Source: Loripinus fragilis
Taxonomy: Eukaryota > Mollusca > Bivalvia > Lucinida > Lucinidae
Assembly: GCA_964019695.1 (NCBI GenBank)
Contig: OZ026517.1
Location: 73,614,665-73,678,664 of the forward strand
Length of the DNA: 64,000 nt
Direction of reading: 5' to 3'
Part shown: piece after piece, positions 21,654 to 33,509 of the stretch
How the letters are laid out: each line of letters starts with the position of its first letter
Numbering within the stretch: the stretch's first letter is position 1
The notes under the pieces: generated by a model
Databases searched by the model: none
Told to the model about the DNA's origin: nothing
What the model saw: only the letters and a program-made list of their open reading frames with translations
Made by a program: the position numbers and the translations under genes

Positions 21654-22464
21654 CAGAGATGGGGTAATTGTAATTGTAATTAATTGTAATTTAGTTGCAT
21701 TTTCTAAAGTTATTACATGTAATTACAATTTAGACATTTCTTTAATTACAGTAATCGATTGTAAAACTACAAGGTCAAAAATGGGAGTAATTGACAATTA
21801 CTTTCAATTACTTTTTTTTTAATTACCTTTTAAATTGGTCATGAACTTCAGTTACCTATATCATCATAGATGCTTAAAATACAGTTAAATTCAGTGATTG
21901 AATGCAATTAATTGCAAGGTCAAAAATTGGAGCAGTTAACAAATACTTTTAATCTCTTTTCAGATCAGTTACCTTAGATTACATAGACTGCTAAATGGAG
22001 TGTTCTTGGCTGTTGTAATGCATATCATTTGCTGTGCTAAAAGTTGAATGCAACATGAAACAAATGAGAATTAGAACTAGTTAGGCTGGTATAGACATAA
22101 AATAGCAAAGAACAAAATTACCTCTACTATTTTGAAAGCATCCTTTTTATAAGCATGTTAATATATATCCTTTGTTCATCTGTTTTTAAAAGACATGGTT
22201 TTTACAATAACTTTTTAATAGTTAAGATACAAAAACAATACAAAAACATAGAAAGTGTGAAAATCTCCGCAATAGTAATTTACTCAGACAGTAGGGTTGA
22301 TTAGTGAATTGACTAAGGTACTTGACCCAATTTATCTACTGCATTATCTTAAACCCTTAAGCTGCTCACTTGCCATAATAATAAATAAAATGGGATTCAG
22401 AAAAATAAGTTGAATTTCAGTGATCCTGTGCCTATCATTGTTGATTAAAAAACACAAAAGATGT

Positions 22465-22530
22465 TCCGATGGGGACCGAACTAGCGACCTCTTGCTTACA
22501 AAGCCAGCGTTTTAACACACGTTTAACTAT
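22465..22530 (-). repeat. tRNA-like fragment carried by MULE copy 2
   Basis: In the minus sense: GTTAAAACGCTGGCTTTGTA, then AAGAGGTCGCTAGTTCGGTCC. It resembles the 3' half of a tRNA (anticodon and T arms). The same position in copy 1 carries its diverged counterpart, so it was part of the element before the copies separated. Confidence 0.55.
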
Positions 22531-22549
22531 CTGATATTCTTTGTATTAC

Positions 22550-23844
22550 AGGACACACTTTGAAACCCAACCTTCTTTAAAATAATCTCGGCCATATACA
22601 CTCCAAATATCCTGAAAAATAACAAAGTCAGATAAACAAATTGGTTCTGATAAGTTGATATCAGTATATGTAAACAGTACAGAGGTGTTTATGAAATAAA
22701 GCGAATGTAAAGGAAAAGCTCTTACCATATGTCCATCGGGCTTGCAGTGAGAAGCATATGTAGTTGAACCAACGTATGTCCTTTCCATGTATGGAATCAT
22801 GTCCATTGCGACTTCTGGGGTATTTTCCTTTAGGTCATTGAAAACGGAAACAATGTCATCTGGAGGAACAAATGCTAGCGCAGTAAACATTCTCAAATTC
22901 AATGCAAGTGTTTCATCCTCAATATACCTAGTTCGCAGCCCCATGTCCATTATTTTACGCCAGTGAGCTTGCGCCAAATGAAAGAAACAACATTCAGTGG
23001 CACCATCTGGGAAAGCCTCCACGAAAGCCTTAATGCATGCATCTTCAAAATCGCAACGGTAACACTCCACTTGAAGTTCAATACTCTTTTTCTCAGCAAA
23101 ACATTTAATCTGTTCAAACAGTTCACGATAAATAGCCTTGGGTTTTCTTGGACAATAGACAGTACATCAACGGTACAAGCTGACCCATTACAATACTATG
23201 TATAGTATAGAGTTGATAAATATGCTGAGGAGCTATACTGAAAGTGCCATCTCCGTACCTAGAGCACAAATATTTGAGACAAGAATCAGTGCAAAAGACA
23301 ATTATTCTGGACCCTTCTTCAAAAGTTACATCCAATAATTGAAATTGGTCTCCTGTTGACGTACGCTGCCATTCTTCAGGTATGTTCATTTCTGAAAGGC
23401 TTTTTGGAAGTGGTGAGAAAACCTTGCGCTGCTGACGTTGGATCCTTCGCCTTGCAGTGTCCTCTTGAGGGAAATTACCACGCATATGAGCTGAAAAGCT
23501 GGTTTGTAGTTCTCTGTTTATCAGGCGGATGGGGGGGGGGGGTCCTGGCTAGCACTGGCTGCTTCTTTGAGTCGACTCATAGATTTTTGTACCTCTGCTT
23601 CGAATTGGCATGGTCCATGTGTTGTGTGAGCTGACACTTTAACAAGATTTTCTCCATTCATAACAATCCAACCTTTACACTTCCTATCTTCGCAACGCCA
23701 GTATACTTTGCTTTCAACGGTTCTATCCTTATTGTACACGAATCCCTTTAATTCTAATTTTGTTCCACCTCTGTTACTGGAATAGTAAACTGGCGTAGAA
23801 CTATAACAAATTTCAGCTTCAGCCATCACTTTCAACACTTCCAA
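22550..23844 (-). pseudogene. FLYWCH + MULE transposase, frameshifted and C-truncated
   Basis: Read from 23844 downward. The first segment has an N-terminal FLYWCH zinc-finger (LKGFVYNKDRTVESKVYWRC, CKGWIVMNGENLVKV, ending HTTHGP) that probably binds the element's DNA. Next comes the MULE core: YGDGTFSIAPQHIYQLYTIH (first catalytic Asp), then CDFEDACIKAF, CFFHLAQAHWRKI. Breaks are a frameshift at the G-run 23528-23540 and a 1-base insertion near 23136-23138. A 114-bp GT-AG intron (22612-22725) removes in-frame filler and joins GHM to DIWSVYGR. The frame then ends at EGWVSKCVL, short of a normal C-terminal domain; the EGW may be the remnant of the third catalytic motif. Confidence 0.85.
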
Positions 23845-24888
23845 TACAATTCAGAGAAGAAATATAAATGAATTTTCTAACGGAATAAAACTTACCTTGA
23901 ATGGAACTCAAAAACGCTCATGCTATTTCACCAGCGTACTATAAAGCATTGCAAACAAGCATGCCCATAATACAAAACATGGATGTAACGGTTAAGGATT
24001 GAGTCGAACAGCAGAGGGATTAATATGAGTATGTATCGTTAATAGGTAACTTTTAGACAAACTGTCGCACCTGATTAAATTTATTTATTACACATTAGAC
24101 GATCTGTCGCACCTAACTTGATTTTTTAGGCAATGTGTTGCACCTGAAACACTTTTTAGGCAAAGTGACGCTTAGACGAAATGGTCGCTCGACGAAATGG
24201 ACCTTTCGACGATATGGCATTAGACGATGTGGCTTTAGACGAAGTGTCGTGCAGCCGTTATTCTCTGACATTTAAGCTAGTCTTGCATAAATAATTTTCA
24301 TAGTTTACCTTACACAATTGTAAGACCTTTGAGGTTAATTTGTATTCCTAAACATTATGCTGCAGTAAGCTGCTACGTACAGTAGTTTGAGAACTTAGAC
24401 CATTTACTGATGTCCGTAAATTAAAAAAAATCTGCATTTTCTCGTGTGTTATCGAGTCATCACCTACTGATTTTGTATATTTCGTTTCCATTAAGTTGCA
24501 TCACTTGACATAAAAATACAAGCAGTCCTCAAAATAAAATCAACCTAATAGACATGTTGTATTTAGAATAAATAAGGTTACTCAGACTCTTTAAGGAATT
24601 TCTAACTCATTTCAAATATCTCCAAGATGGAAATCTTTTGAAACCTCTTAAGTGGCAGTGAAATGTAATTGTAATGTAATTATTAACACTGGGCAAAATA
24701 ATTGAATATAATTAATAAATTTGCTCAAAGGCCTTTGAATTGTAAATGTATTTTGTTTTTAAATTTGATTGAGCAAATTCCAGTGTAATTGTAAATACAT
24801 GTAAGTAATTACTTTTCAAAGAAAATGACCCCATGTCTGATATTCAGTGATGTTAAAGCAATCGATGTACAAAAATATGAATCACCTC

Positions 24889-25187
24889 CATGCGCGAATC
24901 CAACAAGTTTTATCAGAGGGGACCCAACTCAACCCTGACAACGTCCTTTTTTAAGTTGATGAGGGGAGAGAGAGGATCCAATTACCAATAAAAGCGGCCT
25001 ACCATCGGCCCGCCAGCGAAACGCCATTTTTGCTTGCGGACCGATGATGACCAAACATTGATTGCTGGCTTGGTAGCTTTGTGATTTTCCAGGTGATCAG
25101 GAACAGTATTGCTAAGGAACCCTATAGCTTTGTGATTTTCCGGGCGGGGCTCCGGACCCCCTCTCTCCTTTTCTGGATCCGCGCATG
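24889..25187. mobile_element. GGATCC-ended MITE, copy 1
   Basis: Ends CATGCGCGAATCCAACAAG and complement CATGCGCGGATCCAGAAAAG. The interior is C/G-homopolymer-rich and includes a CATCGGCCCGCCAGCGAAAC...GCGGACCGATGATG hairpin. Four more copies are at 28561, 31468, 40007 and 51535. Confidence 0.75.
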
Positions 25188-25199
25188 ACCTCTGAAAGA

Positions 25200-25689
25200 G
25201 TAGTTCGCGCTACGAGCCCAAAGAGAGAATCCAAGTATATTTGACCATGTCCCTTGACTCCGAGGTCATAGCGGTGATCTGTAAAGTTCCCCCCAAGTGG
25301 CAGGACATACTGAGTTGAATTGTTACGTGGGACATCACATAGAGGTCATATGGTAGAATCAGATGTGTTCCAATGGTGACATTATGACATCTGATAAACA
25401 GCAATTTGGGCCATCTTGTTACCTGCGTCGCCTTGGCGAAGCACAGGTTTGTTAGTGGATCCACTCCGTCCGTCCGTCTGTCTGTCTGCCTCTCTGTCCG
25501 TCCGCAACACTTTTGGGGTGCATAGTTTGTGTAATCTGTGACTCAAAAAAAATCCTTTATATCCAAACTTTGTATAATGATTGTTCGCTCATTGAAGATG
25601 TGCACCTCCTATTTTGTACACATTTCATGAATATTTTCTCCGTTTTCGGGGATGTTTCCAGTCCTTTATATGACTTATATTCAAACTTT
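25200..25689. other. Unannotated stretch with a GTCC/GTCT microsatellite
   Basis: GTCCGTCCGTCTGTCTGTCT-type repeats at 25466-25505. The TGGACGGACGGACG-like run is the complement of the tail seen in Y-family repeats (40610). No gene seen. Confidence 0.4.
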
Positions 25690-26050
25690 GGATTAGGATT
25701 GCTCATGGATTGAAGATGTAGACCTCCTACTTTGTGTTCACTGTACATTTGATACATATTTTCTCATTTTTGAGGGATGTTGAACTTAGACATTTTTCCA
25801 TTTAAAATGCTTAGGGGTATCTCGGTAACGCCAATAGTCCTTTATATTCAAACTTAACATAATAATTTGGATTAGGATTTGGATTGCTCATGTATTGAAG
25901 ATGTACACCTCCTACTTTGTGCACACTGTACATTTGATACATATTTTCTCATTTTTGAGGGATGTTGAACTTAGACATTTTTCCATTTAAAATGCTTAGG
26001 GGTGTCTCGGTAACGCCAATAGTCCTTTATATTCAAACTTAACATAATAA
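25690..26050. repeat. Tandem duplication of a ~180-bp unit
   Basis: Two adjacent, nearly identical copies of GGATTAGGATT...CTCATTTTTGAGGGATG...GCTTAGGGGT(A/G)TCTCGG...CAAACTTAACATAATAATT. Weaker relatives extend to 25556 and 26230. Confidence 0.85.
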
Positions 26051-26296
26051 TTGTTCGCAAATTGATAATGTGAACCTCATATTTTATGCACATTCGATAA
26101 TATTTTATTTTGGGAGTGCTGAACTTATACATTGCAATGTCTACATCACCTTTGGGTTGCCTACATTGCATAACGTAATCTGCGTGTAATTTGTAATCCC
26201 TTTATTTTCAAACTTTGCATAATGATTGTTGTGCACCGGCGACGCAGGACTAAAGCAGAGTTTGTTCTTGTTAGTATTAATGTTGTACAAAGATGA

Positions 26297-26299
<3 letters not shown>

Positions 26300-26358
<59 letters not shown>
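26300..26358. repeat. (GA)n microsatellite
   Basis: About 29 uninterrupted GA units. Confidence 0.97.
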
Positions 26359-26364
<6 letters not shown>

Positions 26365-26820
26365 GACATAACTGGTGATGATAAATTTGAAATGCGTAGG
26401 TCCACGGACTAACCATGATTAAATGAAAGTTGCATTCACCAAAGGCGAAGACATTCCTTTCGTGGTATGTGGAGTTGTACGTAGAAAGCGCGGTAAGCTG
26501 TCACATGAGAGACAAATAGCAGGCCACGGGCCAGTTTATATGTGTGGTGTGCCAAATTTATGCAATCCTTGTCCAGGCTTCAACAACACTAATTGTTAAC
26601 CGAGTTAAAACTATATGTACCGATAGATTGCTACTTAACTTTAAACGGAAATGAAGTCCAAACAATTTGCGTTAACGCTATTTAAACTATTTTAATATTA
26701 TACTAAAACGAGGATAATTCAATAGGGTAAAGTCGGGTACGTTCGGACAGACAGCTAAATTCGGACAGCGATTTTGTTCGTTTCATACTTCAATTATTGG
26801 AATAAAAAGTAAATTACTAA
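26359..26820. other. Unannotated stretch
   Basis: No ORF or repeat end recognised. GTAAAGTCGGGTACGTTCGG near 26726 is echoed inverted (GAATTTACCCGACTTTACCC near 26920), enclosing the H hairpin. It may be the arms of a larger palindromic element, about 26726-26938. Confidence 0.45.
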
Positions 26821-26887
26821 GCAAACAGCGAAACTCCTGATGAGACGGCTCATAAGGAGCCGTCTCATCTGCATTTCCACTGTTTGC
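26821..26887. repeat. Hairpin family H, copy
   Basis: GCAAACAGCG...GATGAGACGGCTC and its complement GAGCCGTCTCATC...CACTGTTTGC around ATAAG. Confidence 0.85.
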
Positions 26888-26979
26888 AAATGTGTGTCCG
26901 AATTTACCTGATGTCTGAATTTACCCGACTTTACCCAACTTAAAACAAATGAGTCCCTAGCTCAATCAACAGAAACACT

Positions 26980-27455
26980 GGCGCACCTCGAATCGAACTA
27001 AAGTTCCTACTATAGTTCTTACGTAATAGATGCGCACGCACGTTTACACCCGAACGACTAAAGTTGGAACTTTTAGTTGGTTGGCAAGTAAACAAAAATG
27101 ATAGTCTTGTATGCTCCACTTCAATTCTTCGTCGTAGACAAAAAGGATGGTATAAACTACACAGCGCTTTCTAATAATCAATTGCGAATAAGTGGGACCA
27201 AAAATTATGCTCAGCTAGGTTTATTTTACAAAAACATATCATTTTGAGGCTACTGACCGATCTTGAACCCATCATGCTAGATCTTGAACCCATCGTGCTA
27301 GATAGGTCTAGAGTACGGAACCAGCCTATCTACCAGAGTAACGGTGCTCCGACCATCTCTAGTAGGTTCGTGACGTCACCCCAGTAGCGACTATAGGTGT
27401 TCAAACCAAACTTTAGTTACTATAGTAGGGATTATAGTTCGATTCGAAGTGCGCC
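26980..27455 (-). mobile_element. MITE family M, copy 2 (inverted relative to copy 1)
   Basis: 476 bp, ends GGCGCACCTCGAATCGAACT and complement GGCGCACTTCGAATCGAACT. Flanked by ACT on both sides (3-bp target duplication). It is collinear with 20043-19569 read backward, including the CGACGAAGAATTGAAGTGGA and AACCCATCGTGCTAGAT blocks. Confidence 0.85.
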
Positions 27456-27741
27456 ACTATAGTTTTATGCCATTCGTAAAGTAACCTTTACAACCTAAGC
27501 CCTGAACACATTAACATGAAACTAAATGAATATTGAGAAGTGCTTTTATCAAAAGCCATACCTCTACCTATCGTATATATGTTTCAGTTATTGCTGTTGG
27601 CTTATCTTTTGATCAGTAACCTTTGTCCGGACCATAACCCGTTTAAGCCGAGTGGAATTTCCCACACTTATCAATTGAATCAGTCCATTTCCATTTTCAG
27701 GTTTGATAGGTGGTACCAAATTTTAATAGATCATTCTCAAA

Positions 27742-27809
27742 GCAAACAGTGGAGAATCTGATCAGACGCCGCGTTCTGTGGCGTATGATCTAGGTCTGTA
27801 CCGTTTGTC
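27742..27809. repeat. Hairpin family H, copy
   Basis: GCAAACAGTGGAGAATCTGATC, then GACGCCGCG/TGTGGCGTATGATC, and TAGGTCTGTACCGTTTGTC. An imperfect stem. Confidence 0.7.
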
Positions 27810-27824
27810 CATGTCCCACAAACA

Positions 27825-28260
27825 AGAGGGCCCAAGGGCCCTGGATAGCTCACTTGAATCTTAGTTTATTTTGGGTATCACTCATATCATAACCAAAGCC
27901 TATCAAGTAACTAAGTTTCAATCAAATATACTTATCTGTTCAATTTCAATGTCTGACCTTTATACCCAAAAGGCCAGGGGTCTGCATATGGCCAAACATT
28001 TACAGAAAAAAGATCGTTTGACCTTTTGATCCCATACAGGGGTCGACGGTGTGTAAAAGGGCAGAATTTTTGCATGCATGGTGTTCTATGCTTCATTCTA
28101 ATTCATTTGATATGCAGCATGACTGCTGTTAGAAAGAAAGCAAATTAACCTTTTGATCCGACCCAAGGGGTCAAGGGTACATAATGTAAGAGTAAGAGCA
28201 AAGTAAGGGACCGAGTCGGGATCGAACTCACGACCCATTAGTCTGCAGTCCAAGATGATA
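27825..28260 (+). repeat. Repeat family Y terminus plus tRNA-like fragment
   Basis: CAAGAGGGCCCAAGGGCCC and ATAGCTCACTTGAATC start a Y-type repeat. It ends in a minus-sense B box-like segment (GTCGTGAGTTCGATCCCGAC, 28210-28232). No coding potential; the frame at 28255-28497 overlaps a CGCTTCGCTGGCGAGCC hairpin fragment of the GGATCC family. Confidence 0.5.
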
Positions 28261-28560
28261 CTGTTATTGTTAGGTGTGCATCCCAGTCACCGTACAGTCT
28301 CGGACCACTATCGACGCTTACAAATAATGCCCTTTAGCCCACAATTTGAATGGCGCTTCGCTGGCGAGCCGATACATGTAGTAGCCCGCTGGGATGTCTA
28401 TAGGCCTCCTGCGGAGGAGCATACCTTCAAACAAACGCTCGTTTCAAGATTAAAGCGTACACAGATTCATTCAAAAAGAATATCAATCGTTATATAACCA
28501 AAGAACATGATTATTATGTGTCAGTTCGTATGTCTACTTACTATCGCACGACGGCGGGTA

Positions 28561-28838
28561 CATGCGCGGATCCAGAAGTTTTGTCAGAGGGGGTCCAACT
28601 TTGACAACCTTTTTTCTTTTTTTTTTCAGTTGATTAGAGGACCGAAATACCACTAAACGCGGGCCATCATCGGGTCGCCAGCGAAATGCCATTTAAATGT
28701 CGCTTCGTTCACCATTGGATGCTGGCTTGGTAGCTTTATGATTGTTCAGGGGATCCGGACCAGTATTGCTATGAAACCCTATATTTTTGTGATTTTCAGG
28801 GGTGGTCCGGACCCCTCCCCCCTCAGGATCCGCGCATG
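28561..28838. mobile_element. GGATCC-ended MITE, copy 2
   Basis: Starts CATGCGCGGATCCAGAAGTT and ends with the complement of CATGCGCGGATCCTGAGG. The interior is parallel to 24889-25187, including the hairpin block and CTTGGTAGCTTTATGATT. Confidence 0.8.
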
Positions 28839-29980
28839 GGATCAGACCTCAGACCCATTGACGATCCTCACCTAAAATTGGTGTTAATTTAGCGAAAGTA
28901 ATATAAGTTACTATGTGGCAGGTACATGTTTTTGCGTGTGTACGTGCGAACGTGGGTGGATGAGCGTGTGTTTGTTGCCATTTTACTAGGATGAGTCACT
29001 GTGGCGGAGTGGACACTGGACTACATTGTAGCCTTTGATTATTTCTGAATATGTATTTTCGCTGACAAACTGTGCCCTATGGCCCACAATTTATCATCAA
29101 ACAGTTTGCGCGACAGGACAAAACTTTATTCAGGGACCTTGCGGACTTCGATTAACCTGTGCAACAGTTTCTTTTAATCTTTATCCTTCACGGAATATTT
29201 ACTTAATACGGGTTGTTTCGTGATTATGCGCCGACTGATCTAAACATTCGCTGTAGTGATATTGGGTATAGAGTTGTACATTTTTCCGCTGTTGTATTAA
29301 AATTTGGGACAATCGTGAACCAGTCCTCGCTTTATTACAGACAAACAGAGCGAAAATAAACAGTTGTAAGAGATTGTAAATTTAATTTCACTTCATGTTT
29401 GATAGCGATTTATAACGAATTCTAAGGGTTCTTTCAAAATAGGATATAATAAAAGTTTTCAAATAAAAGGTGAGTGCTTTTGTTGTTAGAATAACATGGG
29501 AACTCTTGAATTCACTGAGTTTATAAATTATTATAAGAAAGATTCTCCTCATCATTTCGCATGGGAAATAGGGTAAAGCAGGTAATATTTTGTTAAATTA
29601 GGTACAAACGTATTGCATGATATAAGTCCCAGTGAACAATTTTTAAGTCATGCTGAAACGATATGCAGTCTTCCTGGATTGAATCATTACTATGCATAAT
29701 GTTTGCCCAATGTCACAGTGCCTCCGGTTATATTAGTCTCGAACTACCGATCATTCGATCCCAACTCTACCACTGAGCCTTCGGTGTATCGTGCTGAAAG
29801 ACCAGTCATAATAGCCAACGTGTAATTTACAGAACCAATTTAATTTTTACAAATTATATCTAAAAATACAAATATCAAAAGAAATTGAATAATATCATTA
29901 AAACTGAGCTGCCTCCCGGGTAATCTGGTAATTATCTGCCAATATAGTGTCCCGCTAGTACTAGTTTTGCAATTAACTTG
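28839..29980. other. Unannotated stretch
   Basis: No exon, TIR or tandem array recognised. 29713-29790 contains a minus-sense tRNA-like fragment (B box near CTCGAACTACCG and A box near CTACCACTGAGCC). Confidence 0.35.
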
Positions 29981-29984
29981 CTTT

Positions 29985-30130
29985 GAAAGACAGAGCTGGT
30001 CACAGGCTTTACTTTGATTGTCATTTTGGTGTTGTGTGCCTGTTAGTGTTCCGTGTCTCTTCCTTATGGTGCCTTGGGTTGATCTGCAGTGCAGTGTGTG
30101 ATTGTGGCATTTCCTGGTTATGTTGCTCAC
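29985..30130 (-). repeat. Repeat family Z, fragment
   Basis: GACAGAGCTGGTCACAGGC and GATTGTGGCATTTCCTGGTT match other minus-oriented Z copies. Confidence 0.6.
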
Positions 30131-30361
30131 TAATGTTTTTCATACTCATCACTATCCGTTTGACATTATTTCTAATGTTAACAGTCGAACAATGTAGATT
30201 GCACTAAAACTGAGCTTTTACACTTAGCCACATCACACATATGACCCATTAATACTTTGCCTTAATACAGCGGTCGCACTCAGCAGCAGTGATACGACCT
30301 ACGGAAGCTCTCTCTCTCTCTCAATTTTCTCAAGGAAATGCCACAATCGCACACCACAGAC

Positions 30362-30524
30362 TAGACTGGCTCCAGTCCTTAATGCAATATTTCATCAATG
30401 TGTCAAATACTTGTAGCCAGTCTATCTCTGATGGCTCTAAACAGACCCATGGGTGATAGACTGGCTACAAGTATATGATGTGACACATTGATGAAACATT
30501 GTTTTAAGGACTGGAGCCAGTCTA
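30362..30524. mobile_element. Palindromic MITE family P, copy 2
   Basis: Ends TAGACTGGCTCCAGTCC and its exact complement. Flanks ACCACAGAC and ACCACAGAT are a 9-bp target duplication with one mismatch. The centre differs from copy 1. Confidence 0.8.
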
Positions 30525-30704
30525 ACCACAGATCAACCAAAGCGACAGACAACACAGACAGCCACATGGCAGCAAGAACACGGTTGAAGTAAAACAACCA
30601 GTCACTCTTCCCCAGCAAAACTAGATAAGGCACTACAACATAAAACAAGGACCCAACACAAAAAACCCAGAAACAACGAGAGCAACAACACACAATTCAT
30701 AATT

Positions 30705-30941
30705 TGAGCCACGACATGTAATTTCAAACAATGTGGCATTTTGACAAGTGTAGACTCAGATGAGCCTATGCAGCCTCTTTTAAAGCTTCGAAACTCCAAA
30801 TGATTTTCGGTCAGTAGCTTGACACTCCTAGAATATTCAAGCGACTAGCAAAGGCTCTGATCAGACTGCGCGTATGCGCAGGCTGGTCTGAGCCTTTGCT
30901 GGTCGCACATACCACATTGTTGGAAATCTCATGTCGTGGCA
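30705..30941. mobile_element. MITE family X, complete copy 2
   Basis: Left end TGAGCCACGACATGTAATTT; right end complement of GTGCCACGACATGAGATTTC. The interior includes GCGCGTATGCGCAGGCTGG and AGCAAAGGCTCTGATCAGAC, matching 13070-13297. Confidence 0.78.
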
Positions 30942-31319
30942 CAGTTATTAAGCAACAAAAGAATCACCGCCCTTAGAACGGACAGCAACCGAGGCCATTA
31001 GGGGTTAATATACTTGACTGACCAAATCTTCGCCTTACACTTGTATTTAACACAATCTTAAACAATATGGGATTCACGCATGGTGATCCATTGTCCCCAT
31101 CTACATTCCTATCGCAGCTTGAGTGCCCTCAAAACTGTGTTTATGTCCCCGGTAGAGGTAAATTGAATGAAGATTACCCTTTATCGAACAGAGACACATG
31201 GTGGGGGTTACCAGGACTGGTACCGCCATATTGTGCCTTACTAAAATATATAGGTTTCGCAGACCTAGATGTTATAGTCTTTCGAAAAGTGTACGTTTTA
31301 TAAAATGGGGTCGAACTAG

Positions 31320-31645
31320 CCCCGGTCCCCTCAAGGAAGAAGACAACAACCAGGAATCGATGCAATCAAGTACCACATCTGGCCCAGGACACCGTATGGA
31401 AAAGTGACAAAACACAAGAAAGCATAGCATACAAGAGAGTCAAGAGGCTAGGTTCATTAACTCTACTGCATCTGGAGCGAATCCAGAAAATTACGTTCTA
31501 GAGTGTCCTGACAATGTTTCACAGAGGGCCGTACGGAAATCCATCGAGAAGCAGTTGGACCCAACCTATTGTCACTTGTAATTTTCCAAAGAGGGTGATG
31601 GGGTTGGATCCGGACACCCTATCCCCACATCTGGATCCACCCATG
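31320..31645. repeat. Z fragment followed by a degenerate GGATCC MITE
   Basis: 31340-31400 matches Z (ATCGATGCAATCAAGTACC). 31468-31645 starts GGAGCGAATCCAGAAAATT and ends CTGGATCCACCCATG, a worn member of the GGATCC family. The frames at 31067-31407 overlap it and show no coding character. Confidence 0.5.
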
Positions 31646-31649
31646 GCAC

Positions 31650-33509
31650 AGACTAAGTAAACCAAAGTCTGCTGTTCAAAAATGCGTACTGAGGTTCTCA
31701 GTGATTTCGAACGGTTCTTTTTGTATTTAGCGTCTTAAAGCAAATACAATTTAGATATTTTCTATTATTCAATATTTATACTACTCAAAAAAGTTTTGCA
31801 ACACTAAATATTTGTAGGGATTATATAAAACGGACAATTTTAAAATAATCAACATTACTTTCAGCAAACTGTTAATTTATTTTGAGGTATTCTCATGTGT
31901 GTGCTTTTTCCCCGTTTTTTTTTTTGGTTAAAAATATGAGTACCCTTATCTCTCTCATAGTTATTCAATATACATGTACATAGGTACGGTGCATTTAATG
32001 AATGGGTTATAAATATATACTATTTTTCTATTTATTTAACTGCATATTTAAGCTGCATATTATTCTAAGTATTAAGTTCTATCATCAAAATTGCGAACAA
32101 ACAATTTTAACACTACTCTAATACGCATGTAAGCAATTAAAAGTAGGGATAGATGTGTGGCGGTAGTTTCAAACTGTTGTTCTGATAAACATATACTACT
32201 CTTGTATAAAATGAAATAATGTTTCAATTTCTCCACTTTCTGCATTAGGACATCCTGAACCAAAAAATCGTAAGGTGTGTTGCAGAGGGGGTATGTAGGT
32301 TGGATAAAAGTCTTCATTCATATTGTGTGATCCGCCAACCATAGAGCGAAAGTCAATATTTAACTTCATAAGTCTTGCTTTTCCATGAATTAATTTGTTC
32401 TTGGCTACACTATGTTTGCACATCCACTTATAGTTGCACATAAGTTACACAAGCTAACAAACGAGCCGCGCCACGAGAAAATCAGATGTCGTATATGACA
32501 TAAATGTTTTCTCAATCCTTAACGAAATCGGCAGTTCGCTTGTTTCGCAAGTAAATCTATACAGTCCATTCGGTTCGTCGTATAATGAACAGGCGTCATG
32601 CAGTCTCCCACTTGATCTTGAATTTTCCCTATATGCCATGATATAAATTTAAGGGATGCTTCTAGACATTTCAGAAAGACACATAATTGCATTTTGTGGG
32701 ACCCATAAGAGTATTGATCATTGAAACCCATAACAATTGAATTCGCCCCAATTCATTGCTGTCATTTTATTCATAGCCTTTACGACGTGTTCAAATTACG
32801 AAACCTGTACATCTTACTGGTTTTCAAAGGGACTTTTTACACACTTACTTTATGTTCAAAGAGGATCGTAAATCTGAGATTCAATTAAAATGAAAGCTCT
32901 TTAAATTGAATAGTCTAGCGTGTAAGATAGTATAAGGTATTTATTTTGTAGTTTCCATTCTTTGAATTAAATACTTTAAAATCTTCTATCAGATACATTA
33001 TGCTATTTCTTTAACTGAGCTAAGTCAAAGTAAGACCGCTTTATGCTATCCACAGTAGTGCTATCTCGAAGTGTTTAAGCCCCCGCTCTGTTGTCAGTAC
33101 GGGAAATAGCACGTGCAGTAAATAGGACGCAAAAGTACGAGCATGTGTAGCTCACTAATACGAAGTAGCAGTTACCATGGAAATAGTTACGTTATACACA
33201 CCCAGGGGAGGGATATTCTGGGAATACACTACCGTTTGCGTAATTGTACCTAAAACGCGCTTCGTGTGCATTTCCAATGCTTCGTACACGCGTACGACAA
33301 TGCAAATGATGTAAAATTCATGAATATTTATATGCGTTGGGACTCATTTATTAGTGCGTTAACCAATTAAATGGCTTTTTAAAAATCGATATTGAGAAAG
33401 GGCAAATCTTGTCTAGAGTTTGCAAAATTGCAATATCATCGTAAACAATATTATCTCCTGCTTGGTATTTTATTTATTTTTATTTTTTTTAGAAAGTGAG
33501 TATGATCAG
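31650..33509. other. Unannotated stretch
   Basis: TACTACTCAAAAAAGTTTTGC at 31784 resembles one end of a Tc1-type element, but I found no partner end. Several 60-80-codon minus frames (32072-32731) overlap each other in different frames and lack splice-bounded structure. Nothing else recognised. Confidence 0.35.

Larger units (their letters stand above)
21654..24839 (-). mobile_element. MULE copy 2, carrying a broken transposase
   Basis: A 3.2-kb element. Its imperfect TIRs (CAGAGATGGGGTAATTG and the complement of CAGACATGGGGTCATTTT) lead into AATTGTAATT-rich subterminal repeats. Flanks ATATTTTCAG and ATATTCAG agree apart from a 2-base indel, consistent with a target duplication of MULE size. 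A FLYWCH/MULE-type transposase is encoded on the minus strand in the middle. The flanks match 11833-14190. Frameshifts and a truncated C-terminus mean this copy cannot make active transposase. Confidence 0.85.
30325..31030 (+). repeat. Repeat family Z, plus copy split by two nested MITEs
   Basis: AGGAAATGCCACAATCGCAC begins the copy. It is interrupted by MITE P (30362-30524) and MITE X (30705-30941) and resumes with CACCGCCCTTAGAACGGAC to AAATCTTCGCC. The P insertion duplicates ACCACAGA[C/T] of the Z sequence, which fixes the order of events. Confidence 0.7.

Noticed and set aside
22546..23844. Domesticated FLYWCH host gene
   Set aside because: It sits inside an element with matching ends and has two frameshifts and a missing C-terminus; a functional host gene would be intact.
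31784..31830. Tc1-like element starting TACTACTCAAAAAAG
   Set aside because: No inverted partner end was found within the following 2 kb.
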